Shown piece after piece: positions 22,557-35,089 of a DNA stretch of 64,000 bases. The translations under genes were made by a program, and so were the position numbers. The stretch lies in contig CM055100.1 of the NCBI GenBank assembly GCA_029204225.1, positions 20,533,589 through 20,597,588 of the forward strand, written 5' to 3'. Under the pieces are notes generated by a model. That model did no database searches and was not told the origin of the DNA. It worked only from the letters and a program-made list of their open reading frames with translations. Position 1 is the first letter of the stretch, and the number at the start of each line of letters is the position of its first letter. This DNA is from Diphasiastrum complanatum. Lineage: Eukaryota; Streptophyta; Lycopodiopsida; Lycopodiales; Lycopodiaceae.

Positions 22557-25472
22557 TCAGTGAAACGAACTGCTCCTTGTAAATTTTGCAGTAGTCAACC
22601 TTCGACTAACTCCAGTTCTCAACCCAAATCCGTAGGGGAAAAGTGGATCGTAGTGTTTGTCCCCAACATTCAAAGGTAGCTGCTCAACAGTTCTAAACCA
22701 TGTGCGTGGCAATTTGCCTTCAAAATTGTAGTCTCCAAAAATCACATCAGTTACTCCTTGACCTTCCGTTCCCGGAAGCCAAGCTGCAACCAAGGCATCA
22801 ATAATGGGAAGATACGGTTCCACTACAACTGGTCTTCCAGATATTATAACTACTACACATTTCACAGTACTACATACATTCTCAATTGTTTGAACTCCTT
22901 GTGAGGTGATCGTCAAGTTTGTACTGTCACCAAATGTTTCTGCATAAGGTGGCTCCCCCACAACCACAATTGCATAGCTAAAACCTCCTCCTTTGGCAAA
23001 GTTGACATCAGGGGATTCCTCATATACCACCTGGGTGGAAGCGCTGACAGTGCCAGTGATTGCCTGAAAAATCGTCGTTCCTGCAAGCCAAAGCAAGATT
23101 TCTATGCTAATCAATCAATCAGATTTTTGCTAATCACAGGAGGAAGAAGAGACAGCAGCAGATTAATCGCATATAATGACACCAGATTTGAAAATAAAGT
23201 CATAAATGACAGGACTTGTGTTTGTTCACCCTTATAATCATAGTTTTTGGAATGACCGAAAAACATAACAGAAGAAAGTAAAGCTGAATGGTTACCTATG
23301 GTTGTGTTGCCGCTTCCTCCTTGCCAAGTGATTGTCCAACCTCCAGCTTGATAGCCCAGATTGTTGGCATGAGATCCAGCGACAAGTATCTTAGGAGCCG
23401 TCTTACTCAAAGGCAACAACGGTGAGTGCAGGTCTTTACCATTTTTTAGAAGAACGAGAGATTTGCGCACTGCTTCTCTCGCCAAGCTTCTGTGGGACTG
23501 TAACACCGTACATGGCACGTTTATAAGATTAATGTTATACATAAACAGAAGGATCAGCATGCAACATCTTCTAGCATCATATACATACCGCCTCTCCCAG
23601 AACACTGCCAGGAACAGAATTACTGAATGGTAGATCAAAAAGACCAGCTGTAAATTTAACTCCCAGTATCCGTTTGACAGCATCGTCTATCCTGTTCTGC
23701 TGGATGTATCCAGTCTTCACTAATGTGGTCAGATTGTTGATGAAATTCACATAGTCGTATGGCACCATCACCTACGTACAATCAAGAGCAAGTGCACTAG
23801 CATCCGTTAATCTGTCAAGTTTAAATGCATCTAACAAGGCTAACGATATTCTTGGGTTAAGCTAAAGATGATATTACCTACAGTGAAATGCTTAAATATT
23901 CAATATTTTGATGACGCAAAGAAAAGGGGCTCACCATGTCAATGCCGGCATTGATAGACGTAAGAACAGAATAAGTGTAATTGCTGAATGGTGGAGTTGA
24001 GATTTTGTCAATACCTTGCCAGTCAGAAATCACAAACCCCTGCAACCCCCAAATCACAATTGCGATGATGACCCAGAGACCTCTGTGAAATAACGATAAC
24101 AATAGAATCTTTAGAGGATGGGTTACCTTAAACTTGAGATGAGTTTTGAGCATTCTCGTGATGAGAAAGTGGTTGGCGTGCATCTTCTCCCCGTTAAAAC
24201 TTGAATAAGAAACCATGACAGTGGAGACTCCCTTAGCCAGGGCATCAATGTAAGGAGCAAGGTGGATCCGCTTTAAGTCTCTGTAGCTGATCACAGTGTT
24301 ACCCTCGTTGATCCCATTTTGTGTTCCTCCATCCCCTACATAGTGCTTTGCACATGCTGCGACATGCGACCTGAGCAGCATGGTGAAACTAATTTCAGCA
24401 AGGCTCCATCTATAGCTTCAAGGTAAAATCGATACTCATCAACAAAGTACGTCAATTGAAGCTCAGCTCAGCTTACCCGTCTTTGACAAAGGGCTGTCCT
24501 GCTTTATGCTCTGCAGGAGGAGTGCCCTGAAGGCCTAATATGACGTCCGTTAGACTTTTTACCAATATGGGATCTTCACTGTAGCTTTCATAGCACCGAC
24601 CCCATCGAGGATCACGGCAGACCTGCAGACAACGAATAAAACCTCCCGTCAATCTCTCACAACCCCCGTCACTAAGTAAATAAACAAGTCTGCAACTACT
24701 AAAGCAGCTTACCGCAATGCAGGGAGCAAAGACGTAAGGAATGCCTGTGGCACGAACTTCCAGGGCCGTTGCTTCTCCGATTCTCCTCACCAAGTCAGGA
24801 TCTCTGCTAGCAACGTAACACAGGTAGGAAATTAATGAAGAAGTTAAGTTCTTGAACAAGATCTTCAGCTCTTGATCGGAAAACTACCGAGGATTGAGAC
24901 AATTGCAGGTAGTCTCTACTTACCTTGTTGCCCCCAAACCAACGTTGTGCGGGAAAATGGTAGCTCCGTAGACATTGTTATGGCCGTGGACAGCATCAAT
25001 CCCGTAGATGATGGGTATTCCCAAACGTGTGGCTAAAGCCCCGTTCTGAAAGCTAGACACTGTACTTTGCCACAGGCCAACCGATGCCTGTGGTGCTGGA
25101 ACACTACCCCCACCGCTCAGAACACTTCCTGCAAAGCATAACCCCAGCACTGCTAAGCATTCTCCAATCTTCTCAATAAAATGAATGAAGGTGCTAGCAG
25201 TTCACAATGTGAAAGAGAAAAAGGGATTTACCAATAAGATACTTCTGAACAACTGCTGTTGAAGCATTTTCTCGCTCAATCTGAGTCATCTGGCCAATTT
25301 TTTCCTCAAGGGTCATTCGAGCTAAGAGATCTTTCACTCTTGCCTCCACTGAGTAATGAGGGTTTTTGTAGATCGGAGCTGATCCATCAGCACTGGAAGC
25401 CCAGATCTGATTTACTTGCAGAGCAACCAAGAGAGCTACAGCAATAGTAGCTACAGGGATTTGGAGCTCCAT
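22557..25472 (-). CDS. GH3-family beta-glucosidase / beta-glucan exohydrolase, complete
   Basis: Nine exons join in phase with GT-AG introns: 25472-25232, 25128-24924, 24803-24713, 24622-24477, 24370-24127, 24039-23935, 23771-23589, 23497-23296 and 23080-22557, giving 1941 nt and 646 residues, the usual family length. Residues 1-25 form a secretion signal ending near IWA, so the enzyme should act in the apoplast or wall. GH3 landmarks: [13 protein letters not shown] near 53, GIDAVHG with D125, DPRWGRCYE near 183-190, CAKHY with K236 and H237, the nucleophile D315 in GFVISDW, and GEPPYAE near 514-520 with E515 as likely acid/base. The fold is the two-domain plant exohydrolase type that releases glucose from beta-glucans or other beta-glucosides; exact substrate cannot be read. 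No frame damage. All catalytic-site blocks are intact, so I judge it functional. Confidence 0.95.
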
Positions 25473-25563
25473 CTCTACTCCTTCCTTCCTTCTTTCCTTT
25501 GAAGTGCAGATCCGATCAATGGAACTATACTCAGGAGTAGATCAAACACTCACCTCACATGGG

Positions 25564-25570
25564 TTTTATA
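25564..25570 (-). promoter_or_regulatory. TATA box of the GH3 beta-glucosidase gene
   Basis: On the minus strand TATAAAA lies about 92 bases before the ATG at 25472, giving a predicted transcription start near 25535-25540 and a 5' leader of about 65 bases containing GAAGGAAGGAAGGA-type purine repeats just before the ATG. Position and context are seen; promoter function is inferred. Confidence 0.6.
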
Positions 25571-26195
25571 CAGGACTGAACATTTGTGCAAAAAAAGCTG
25601 AGGAAATTTGACAAAGTCTTTCGTTTGAATACCCAATCGAGCTAATATCTTTACTTGGACAATTGAGGCTGGAGTAAATTGACTATAGACTGACATGACA
25701 CTGACTGTATTTTATAAGGTTCTGATAATGGACTGGAATATGAGTATTCATATGAAATCCTATGAAAAAAGGTGACGTGCATTTTTCAAATTGTCATTTG
25801 AGATAAGAATGGGACTGGGCCCTTCAATATTGTCCTTAGGAAGATTTTATCCTTTAGGGCTTGAAACAAGCTCAAAGTGGGCTTGGATGTCTAAAAGAAT
25901 TTCAACACTTCGGTTTGACAAAATCGACAATGTCGTTGTGAACGTTCCCTTCCCTATCGCAAACGAGATAAGGCCAGAAGGAGGCCTGGAGGCTGGTACC
26001 TCTTGTGGGCACACGAGGATTCTATCATCAGCGTTGGATTTTTTCATAAACGTTCGAATGTTGCCACGTCTACATAAATAACCGTTGGGGGGGTTGGAAG
26101 TGAGAATTGTGTGTCAGTCGTGGGTAACATGTAAGTGGGCAGGTCAGGCAGGGCAGCTATGTGTATTCCACAGTGAAATCCACACCACCACTCCT

Positions 26196-26400
26196 GGCCC
26201 ACAGATCAAGGGTGGGCAATGCTACCACTGTTTTTTCAACAGTGCTGCCATTGACTATCTCCATTATATGGGCACAGCATTGGTGGTGGCCCACAGATCC
26301 AAGGGTGGGCAATGCCAAATGGTACAGTAACCGTTGTTTTGAAAAGCAGTGCTGCCATTGCCCATCCTGTGCCATCTCCATTAGATGGGCACTGCACGAG
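26196..26400. repeat. 92-bp tandem duplication upstream of GH3
   Basis: GGCCCACAGATC.AAGGGTGGGC starts both copies (26196 and 26288). Each continues with AGTGCTGCCATTG and ATCTCCATTA.ATGGGCAC. The second copy has small insertions. No gene is seen between 25600 and 28860; further loose duplications occur at 26872-26990 versus 27235-27370 (both with TTTTGTCGTC.TTGTA and GTTGAATATGGG) and at 27095-27160. Confidence 0.8.
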
Positions 26401-28860
26401 CAAAATACGCTGCTGTGCAGCTTGGCCTAAAACTCATGATGGGCCACGGGCCACGGTGCTGCCAATGTGCGAGCTACATACATCATTGACTGTCTGTCAT
26501 AGACTGCAAAACAAAAAAATATTGTTTAAAGATGATGAAGCAATAGGCAAAGACAGAAAGAGAGACTGAGAGAGTAAGAGAAAGAAATGAGATCACCACC
26601 CGGCTGTCCTGGCACCGGCAAAGACAAAGAGAGAGAGTGAGAGAGGGAGATTAATTTGTATTAATAAATAGAACTGTGCTAATTGTGCCGTGCAGTGCAC
26701 AGAATCCTGAGCGATTCAAATCATTGAGCTTTGAACGCCGAAGCGAAGATAAAACATCAGCATCATTGGCTGAATTGGGCTATATCTGATCACGAATCAA
26801 GATTCAAGAAAAAAGAAAAGGCTGGGCTGCTGGGCTGGTGGCCTGGTGAGTGACAGCGAATCCTGGTCATGAACGTTTGACTTTTGTCGTCGTTGTAACA
26901 CGATGACAGTTACCGTTGAATATGGGCTGCTATGTACGGAGGCTGAGCAATGGAATAATCACTAACAATTGTACGGAAGGATGAATTCCTAGGTAACCTT
27001 GTACTAGATCATGCTTATTTCAAAGCCCATTGTTCTCATATAATGATTCTCTCGAACTTGGGATGTCAACCTGAACCAAACCTCCCAAAGAAACTTTGGA
27101 TGTCAAGCTGATCAACTCAAAGCTGATCAACTCAAACCTGGGACCAAAGAAACTTTGGATGTCACGTTGATCAACCGAGCCAAAACTCCTTGAGTTTGTC
27201 ATGATATAATGGCAAGTCTTTCGGTATCATCGCTAAGAACTTTTGATTTTTGTCGTCATTGTAGGTGATAGTACCATGATGACACTTGAATGACAGCTAT
27301 AGTTGAATATGGGTTGATACTCTTATGTATGGACTTTGGAGGAATGGATTTATCGCTAACCTTTGTATGGTGAAAGCCTCGTGCCTTCATTGCAGGGAGG
27401 GCCCTTGCTAGAGGGCAAGGCCGCGACCTATACGGAAGGCCCGAGGCCCGCAGGCCTTCCACAACATAATGTAAGGTGAGAAGGTGAAAAGAGAATGTAT
27501 ATTCCGCAGAGAGAACGACAAATTTTGGAGGAGAGAGTAAGGTGAATGGATATTTCACTCATGGAGGTGCTTCCAAACTACACACAAAACCTGAGCACCT
27601 AGCATTACTTATGGAGGAATGAATTCCTCGGTAACGTTTGTAACTTCAAATTTTATGGACTAAATAAGGGTCGTTTGGAGGTCCATGGAAAGTCTTTCTG
27701 TAAACCCATGGTAGTAGTGAGACAAAAAGACGAGCCATTATATCCTTACGATCAGTCGACAAACAGCCATATCGTACATAATGTGTGTCACGAAAATCTA
27801 AAAAAAGTTATGAACATGATTTTCAAGTTTTGACTGCGTACGTGAGAGCTGCATATTTTCAAGACTCCATCCATGAGGCTTCTGTATTTTCAAGAATCCA
27901 TTCATGAGGACTTTCTATTTTGAGGGTTGAAATTTACAAAGGTTTATAGAAAAAAATGAGGTCTCATTCCAAGCTTAATGTTTATTCATGTAAGATTTGA
28001 ACATATAACACATCATAAAAATTATTATAGCATGACTTAACTATTCATTTCTTTTCTTTTTTTCTCTCCAAGACTTACCTTGGATTAAGAATTGTTTAGA
28101 AGCACATGGTAAAAACATCAAAGTGTAAAAAGTTTACTGGCCTTTTTGACGAGCATCATAGGGGGAATGAAAAAAATATCACTCCCAAATCCTCTAATGT
28201 TCCTATCTAACCAAATATTCAAAACACTCAAAGCTCGAAGGCATTGTCAATATATGTTAACATTCTTATCTGAAAAACCTAAATCAATTAGCAAGAGAGA
28301 TGAACAATTAAAGTTTTTGAACTTATAGAGAAAGATAACAAGAATAGAAAAGGTGGATCACATTTTCATTGGCTAATTTAAATTTCAAACGCATGTGAAT
28401 GTTGTTGCCTTAGTACTTAGCTTTAACAAGCACAAATTGTTGCAATATTCTGAGAGCAAAGACTCTATGTTTGGAAAGCTTGATCAATCGCAAGCGACAG
28501 AATCTAGCTTCCCAAAGGGAGGAGGGTCACAAGGGAGCCACTTAGCATTAAACTAGGAGAAGGTGAAGTTCAGTTCTTTGATGGCAGAGTAGACCGATGA
28601 ATAAGAAATATTACCAAATTTTTCATAGGCTTTAAAGAACCATTAACCACCCAACCAACAGGAAACAACAAGTCAAGTTCCTAACCGCTTCACCCACGAG
28701 CCACAGTGACTAAGTGCAAGAAAGGAGAGGATCCTGGCTTTTGGAGTCAAGAAAAATGAGCGAGTTTCTACAAAGATATAGACCCCAAAAGTTGAGGAAT
28801 ATTTTCTCTAGGATACCCCAAGACCATGCAAAAGCAACTTGATCTCCTATTCTTACACAA
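26400..28860. other. No gene recognised
   Basis: Low-complexity, partly duplicated sequence with a short GC-rich patch at about 27377-27470. No coding, RNA or transposon hallmark is supported. Confidence 0.5.
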
Positions 28861-28861
28861 A

Positions 28862-29060
28862 AAGCTGTCAATCACCATGCACTAGCTCCATAGGTCCAAT
28901 TAGAGCACCTGGGCCCTCACAAGATTTTTAATTACATTACTGGCCTCGTCTGGAATGACGTGGCATAACTAATAATCTCGTACACTGGAGCACCAGCTAT
29001 CCATGTCAAAGACTATTCCGAATTCTTCATGCAAGACATGGACGTAACATTCTTCCCCCC
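28862..29060 (-). mobile_element. Gypsy polypurine tract and 3' LTR (second copy)
   Basis: Read on the minus strand, GGGGGGAAGAA (29060-29050) precedes TGTTACGTCC at 29049, then about 190 bases matching the LTR at 4948 (shared CATGTCTT, ATTCCAGAC.AGGCCA, CTTGTGAGGGCCCAG, GGAGCTAGTGCATGG). The outer LTR edge is not clear. Confidence 0.75.
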
Positions 29061-31545
29061 TTGAACTACTTCTATTTTCAGAAGTGGAAACTAGAGAATT
29101 TCTTCTTTATGTTTCAACTCTTTCTCATGAATCATCATCCTCAATCTGACCTTTCCACCTAATCAAGCACTCAGAGATAGAACGATTTCTCAATTGTTTA
29201 TCTCTGGTTCTGAGTAGTATTCTTTTTGGTTCCAAAAGTACACTAAGTGATAAATGCTCCAAATGGTTAAGATCTTCATTAGATCCAACTTTATCACCTT
29301 CATGTAAACTTAATTTTAACCAACTTACATGAAACACTAGGTGAGCAGTCGATTTATCCTAAAGATCAAGTTCGTAAGCTAAAGAACCATTTTTCTTTAT
29401 AATTCAAAACAGTCCACAATATTTGGTAGACAACTTATAGTGCTTCCCTATACACATAGTCTTAGAATCTTTTTGGAATTCTAAGATAGACCCAATCATC
29501 AACTTTAAAGTCTCTGGGAGACCTCTTAAGATCGACATAATGCTTAGCTCTATTTTGATCACTATAGATACTAATACGTGCCACTTGCAACATTTCTTGC
29601 ATATCATGTAGAAAATCCGCAACTTTCTAGATCTTAACAAGCTTTATCTCCACATTTATCGAAGATCTAGGTTGAAAATTATACATAAGCATAAACGGAC
29701 TGTAACTTGTAGCAGAATGTTTTCTACTATTGTAAGCAAACTCAATTATATGAATGTAATCTTTCCACTGAGATTATTCGCGAGACACATGAGTCCTCAA
29801 CATATTATCCATAGCTTGATTAGTTCTTTATGTCTATCGATCTGATTCAAAACAATCAATAGAACTAAAACTAAGTGAAGTTTCTAGCTTATGGAATACA
29901 GCTGACCAAAAGTGACTTGGTAAACTTGAGATTTTTTGTCACTAACATCATCAATTGGCAATCCATAAAGCCTGAGTAATCTTTCAACAGAGATCTAGGT
30001 ACTGGTATGAACATAGATAACTTAGTTAACCTGTCCACTACAACCCAAATAGAATCATTTTGATGTTGGGTCTTTGGAAGTCCAACTACAAAATCCATAG
30101 ATATGCTTTTCCATAATTTTTGAGGGATATCTAAATGATGTAACAACCCTCCAGCCTTTAAGTGTTCTGCTTGGCTAGCTGATAGGGTGACCAAGTCCAA
30201 AGTCATGTGTATACCTGGATGACCTGGGTACATCATGACATTCATAAAGAATTCTCTTCTTTAATTCATCATCCGTGGGTACACAAACTTTTCCATTTCG
30301 AAATAGCAAACCACCTCGAATGGAAAACCGTTCCATTATCTTCTTATCTTTCTTAGGAACCTGAGATCCTTGTGAGTTTATCTCTATCCCATTCTCTTGT
30401 TCTCCAGTCTCAACCAGTTTTCAAATGCGACCAAAATGAGAATCTGTTTCACACTTTCCTCTCAATGAAAGATATATATCAATCAAAATTTAAGTGAATG
30501 AAAGTTCATTTAATTCCTCAATCCAACTAAGAGTGTTTGCAACCTGGTTAGAGCTTCTTTCGACATATCAAATCTCATGATCAAATTCTTGCATTAGCGA
30601 GCTTTATGACTCAGATCATGTAAAAATTAATTTAGAGGCTAGTGATTTGTATACACTATAAACTGACTACCATAAAGGTAATGCCTCCAAATTTTTAGTG
30701 CATGTATCACAACAAATAACTCCTTCTCATGAATTGTATAACGCAATTGAAGTCCAATAAGTTTCTTGCTTTCAAACGCTATCAGCCTATCATTTTGTAA
30801 AAAAACTGCTCCTATCGCCGAATTGCTTGCGTCAGTTCGTACAATGTAAGGTAAATCTAAATTTGCGATCTGTAGAACTAGAGCTAAAGCAACCATATGT
30901 TTGAGTTTCTCAAAACATTGATTCAGTTCTTCATTCCACTCAATAGGCAGATTGACCTCTCTTCTTTTTCTTGTTAACTCTACCTTCACATAATCCTCAA
31001 TTGACTTATGAAAGAAAACAATAAAATTGAAAAAATATATAACTTTTCTAACTGTCTTCGGTATTGGCCACTCAAGCAATGTCTTGACCTTACTTTCGTC
31101 TATCTTCAACCCTTCTGTGGTGATCTTATGACCAAGGTATACTAACTCATGCTTAAAGAACTCACACTTGGATTCTTTACCAAATAGTTTTTCTCTTCTA
31201 AAAATCCTCAAGACAGTCGTAAGATGATTTAAATACTCCTTAAGAGTCTTATTGTAGATGAGAATATCATTTCAAAATATAACTATGACAGTGGCCCAGA
31301 TATGGACGAAAAATATGGTTCATCATCTGTTGAAATGTTGCATGTACATTTGTCAACCCAAAACGAAGCACAAGAAATTCACAATGATTGATCTCATCTG
31401 AAAACCAATCTTTTGCATACTATTCAGATGAATTCTAATTTGATGATACCCGGTTCTAAGATCTATTTTTGTGTACTTCTTTTGAAACATCTGCTTGTTT
31501 TGCTTAAATTTTGATGCCATTTGATCTAGTTCATCAAAATATTTG
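29061..31545 (-). pseudogene. Ty3/gypsy pol remnant, second copy of the 2.8-kb family
   Basis: Minus-strand order: RT palm with KIDLRTGYHQIRIHL (about 31450), the FxDD active-site region (about 31270), RT thumb and RNase H in one open frame 31211-30639 (KTVRKVIYFFNF, VRTDASNSAIGAVF, ELFVVIHALKIWRHYLYG), integrase core with SMDFVVGLPKTQHQNDSIWVVVDRLTKL in 30245-29889, then a PETLKLMIGSILEFQ block and the terminal HVSWLKLSLHEGDKVGSNED block (29337-29125) with LIRWKG resembling a chromodomain-like end. The catalytic YLDD equivalent reads F, stop, N, D, so the polymerase is dead. Frameshifts separate the blocks. Same family as 2763-4947, opposite orientation. Confidence 0.87.
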
Positions 31546-31570
31546 ACTTGTTTTTTGTCACGAACTCATC

Positions 31571-31598
31571 TTTTTTTTTTTTTTTTTTTTTTTTTTTT
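31571..31598. repeat. Poly-T tract
   Basis: A run of about 28 T residues directly beyond the truncated 5' end of the minus-strand gypsy RT fragment. It could be the poly(A) end of a retroposed piece on the minus strand, but no partner structure is visible. Confidence 0.8.
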
Positions 31599-32078
31599 CT
31601 TTCTGGTTGGAAGTTTGTTCCATAAATCCATAAATTCTAGAAAACGTTGTTTTTTTGACATTTTTCAACTTTTTTGGCATAAATTTGTGGATCAAAACCA
31701 CATGCAAGTGCAATCAGACCTGATCTACTATAGTTTGGCTGCATGCAAGCACTAAAAGTTTTGATTCAATCAAATATTGGTTCATATAGCCCATTTCTAG
31801 CTTAAAGTTGTCTAATTTTGACTAAAAATCACTATTTAGATCCATTACTACCAGCATGCAATCATTAGATATTGGCATAATGACTATAAAACAACAAGTA
31901 AAAACCTGAAAAATGTTTATGAACAGTAGCTTTGACAAATTTCAAGCTAAAACATTGAATACTAACCCAAAAACTACAAAAAAACAGTAAAATATCCATA
32001 GATTTCCATCATTTTCTATGGAAAATCTCCATAATAATGATCATTAGGTTCAAAGCAAATCAAAATCAGAGAATCCAC

Positions 32079-32790
32079 TTACTTGGAGGCCAATTCAGTT
32101 TTGGAGCTCAGGATGGAAATCCACGACAATGGCCCAATTAGTCTTGGCATCGAATGTAATACGGATCCACTTTGACGTGGACTAGTCGCATAAGTTCTGA
32201 TCGCTTTAGGAGTCTTTTTAAAAACAGATTGACACCACTTGGGTTGTTCACCAAGCATGGGTATTTTTTTCACTTGCCTTGAACAAACTCTGACATCTTG
32301 CCTAGCCGCAATCATGATGACACATATACCCCACTGTGTAATCGATTGTTGGCAATGCCTCATTCCAATTGACATTGTCATTTTGTGCATCATAATGAAT
32401 TCCCAATGCTTTATCTTCACGATCTACTATGTGAGCTGTTGTTGAGAAATTGTCATCACCTTTTGGTGAAACCGGTTTAATTGTCCATGTAATTGGATCA
32501 ACTTTGACTGCTTGTTCCTTATTTTCAAAGTGATTTTACCCATTATTTTCAAAGTGCTTTTATGAATCATTTGAGAAACTCGTAACCAAGGACAACCCAA
32601 AAAAACCCGATAAACTAATGGTGCATCTGGTAAATCCATTACCACAAAGGTAATGACAAATTGAACACCTACTATTTTTATCGGTGTGTCTTCTATTACA
32701 CATTTTGGTTTGACGATCTACCATCTTTATTGCAAAGCTTGGAGGTTTCCACCAATTGAATTGAGATAAATCTTTTGAAAGACTAGCATC
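32079..32790 (-). pseudogene. Gypsy gag-protease fragment (aspartic protease region)
   Basis: On the minus strand FAIKMVDRQTK, VQFVITFVVMDLPDAPLVYR and LGCPWLRVSQMIH (32760-32570) match, block for block, the protease part of the plus-strand element at 37361-38419. A frameshift lies near 32690. Downstream frames (32420-32079) correspond loosely to the region after the protease. Inverted relative to the fuller copy 5 kb away. Confidence 0.75.
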
Positions 32791-32799
32791 TCACCTCTG

Positions 32800-33910
32800 A
32801 CCCATGACTTGTGAAAGCATAATGAAACAAAAAAGATAGGTAATATAAATCTAGACTCTAATGATACAAAAGGGTGAGTTTCTACCAATATACATAGGTT
32901 ATGATAATTTGTGCATGTGCCTAATGCAACCTTCATGCCTTATACAACTCTTATGCAAAGATCATGCATAAAACTGCCACAAGTCATGCATTGCTCCACA
33001 TGTCTCTCAATAGAGTTTGAGTCCTCGCATATTAATCAATTATCCATGGGTGTCTATAAGGTCCTACTTAACACTATGTCATTGAAGGTCTCACTACCTT
33101 ACCTAAGGACACTCTTATATTCCATAACAAATTTGTTCATGGTTGGTGCCATAAACAAAGGTGAATTTTTTTGAAAAAGATAATATCATACAACAAGTTT
33201 GGCAAAGTCGGTTCTATTGTTGACTTGTGCCAATAATGACTATCTATGGTTGGTGTACCTAACAAATGGAGATGTCATTTCTATGAGTCAATATTGGAAC
33301 AAATTTACATTACTTTGGATTTGAGCACAATGGTGGGCCCTTATTAATTTTACTTTTTTGGGAGAAATGTCTAAATTGAGTTCCAAGTATTTATTACTAG
33401 GGGATTATGAGCATAATTGTTGTGGTTATGATTATCAATTGGACTTCATTAAAATTGATCTCTTCTAGCCATCCACAGATGAATCTTTGTCCAAATCTAG
33501 AATTATATTTTGGTTAATAACACACCCAAAGAAAAGCAGTTAAGTACATCTGAGTTGCATTTTTAACATTAAGTCCTTGTATGGAGCAATTATATATGAT
33601 CAACAATTCATAATTGCAAGTGGTGATGGATCACTTGTAGTTCTACTAATTAAGATGGTTGATCAGCATGGATTTCTTAACTTAGCAAACGAACCATATG
33701 CATGTCTACAAAAGAATGCAATGGGCATTGATTAACTAATCAGACTATATTCATGCTAAAGAAGTTGTGAACTAGGATATTGTAGTTTTTTATTTATCCT
33801 TATTAAATTGGATGCAACTCTAAGCAATATTGCACATCGTCCAATGCTTATCTAGTGAACTTCAAATTGTCAAGGGCAACAACTTGTGGATTGGAGGCTA
33901 TTTGATGAAG
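32800..33910. other. No gene recognised; probable retrotransposon debris
   Basis: AT-rich sequence with scattered short frames. Because it runs into a duplicated polypurine-tract/LTR start at 33990, it is probably the decayed 3' part of an LTR element, but no coding block is readable. Confidence 0.4.
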
Positions 33911-33911
33911 A

Positions 33912-34207
33912 ATTTTTGACTACTTGGTTCTACAAGAACTGACACCATATAATTTCAACACAAGGACTCTTTTTTTAGAGCAAAATCTTTAAGTAGGGGG
34001 AGTGTCATGTATCTTAGATAAACAACTGCTCAAAAGTGCATAATATTATCCATTGAATGAAAGTTTGACAATTTGGTTCTACAAGAACTGACACCATATC
34101 ATTTCAACACAAGGACTCCCTTTTCAGAACAAATCTTTAAGTAGGGGGATTGTCATGTATCTTAGATACACAAGTGCTCAAAAGTACATAATATTATCCA
34201 TTGAATA
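33912..34207 (+). mobile_element. 148-bp tandem duplication carrying a polypurine tract and LTR start
   Basis: Two copies contain TTGGTTCTACAAGAACTGAC, TCAACACAAGGACTC, AAGTAGGGGGA(G/T), TGTCATGTATCTTAGATA and ATAATATTATCCATTGAAT. The AGTAGGGGGAG/TGTCATG junctions (34003 and 34151) look like polypurine tract plus LTR 5' end, typical of plant copia elements. The duplication spans the end of the internal region and the LTR start. Confidence 0.7.
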
Positions 34208-34786
34208 TAGAAAATAGGCATTCCTAGTTTCTTCTTCTTCTTGTTACAAGAGTGATCATATTTCAACTCAATTTGAAGATTTTTTCACTATACAATAGGG
34301 CTTGCATTACTATGAAATCTATATACCTTTTTGCTTATTCTAAGACTTTGATCGTAGTAATTTAAATACATGATAAATGACTAGGTTTATAGATTGTGGT
34401 TGAGCCATGAATTGTGTTTTTTTATAAGGACTTATTTGTGTTGGAAGTTTGATTTCTTTAGGTTTACATAATACAAATGTCTATAGATTATGGTTGTAGT
34501 TATAACATCAATTTACAACTCACTTTTTAAGTATAAAAGCTGAAAAAAAATTCAAATATATTGAAGCCATATGGTATGTCGCACATGTCAAGATAATATG
34601 TTGTAACATATGCTTGAAGGATATGTTTAGCATATTCTATGTTTAAGGCACATGTTTTAAACATAATGTACAAACATAATCAATAAAATAAACATTTGCT
34701 TTACCCCATGGCATGATCCACGATGGGGTATTGAACTTTTGACCAAGTCGAAGGCTCCGTACCCACACCATCATGTGAACAATGAC

Positions 34787-35087
34787 GTGGATAAAACACT
34801 TTCTTCAAATATATAAATGTTGTGTGTGTGTGTGTGCTCAAAAATATTAAATTTATGATTGCTTTTCCCAAGGCTTCAAATATCTGGAACCGCAATTTAT
34901 TGCCAAGCTGTAGTGGTCCCAAATATTGTCGTACCCCTTGTATAAATCCGAACTCCTGGCCGTCTTCAATCATCGTGAAATATTGTGAACACATAAATGC
35001 CGCTCTATAGTAGAGTCGACCATCATACGGTGGTCTTCTTCTAACTTGTTGGAGGGTTTGCGGATCCCAAGGCAACCCTAACCCTAG
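34787..35087 (-). other. Unrecognised coding-like open frame (possible exon or captured gene fragment)
   Basis: From the stop at 35090 the minus frame stays open past 34787 and, for about 70 codons, looks strongly protein-like: PPYDGRLYYRAAFMCSQYFT, then MIEDGQEFGFIQGVRQYLG, PLQLGNKLRFQIFEALGKAI. After that it runs into ATATTTTTGAGCACACACAC, noncoding in character. There is no in-frame ATG at its start (the frame opens LGLGLPWDP), so it would need an upstream splice. I do not recognise the family. It may be an exon of a plant gene, or a fragment captured by the flanking transposons. The clean frame amid decayed DNA is the reason to list it. Confidence 0.45.
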
Positions 35088-35089
35088 TT

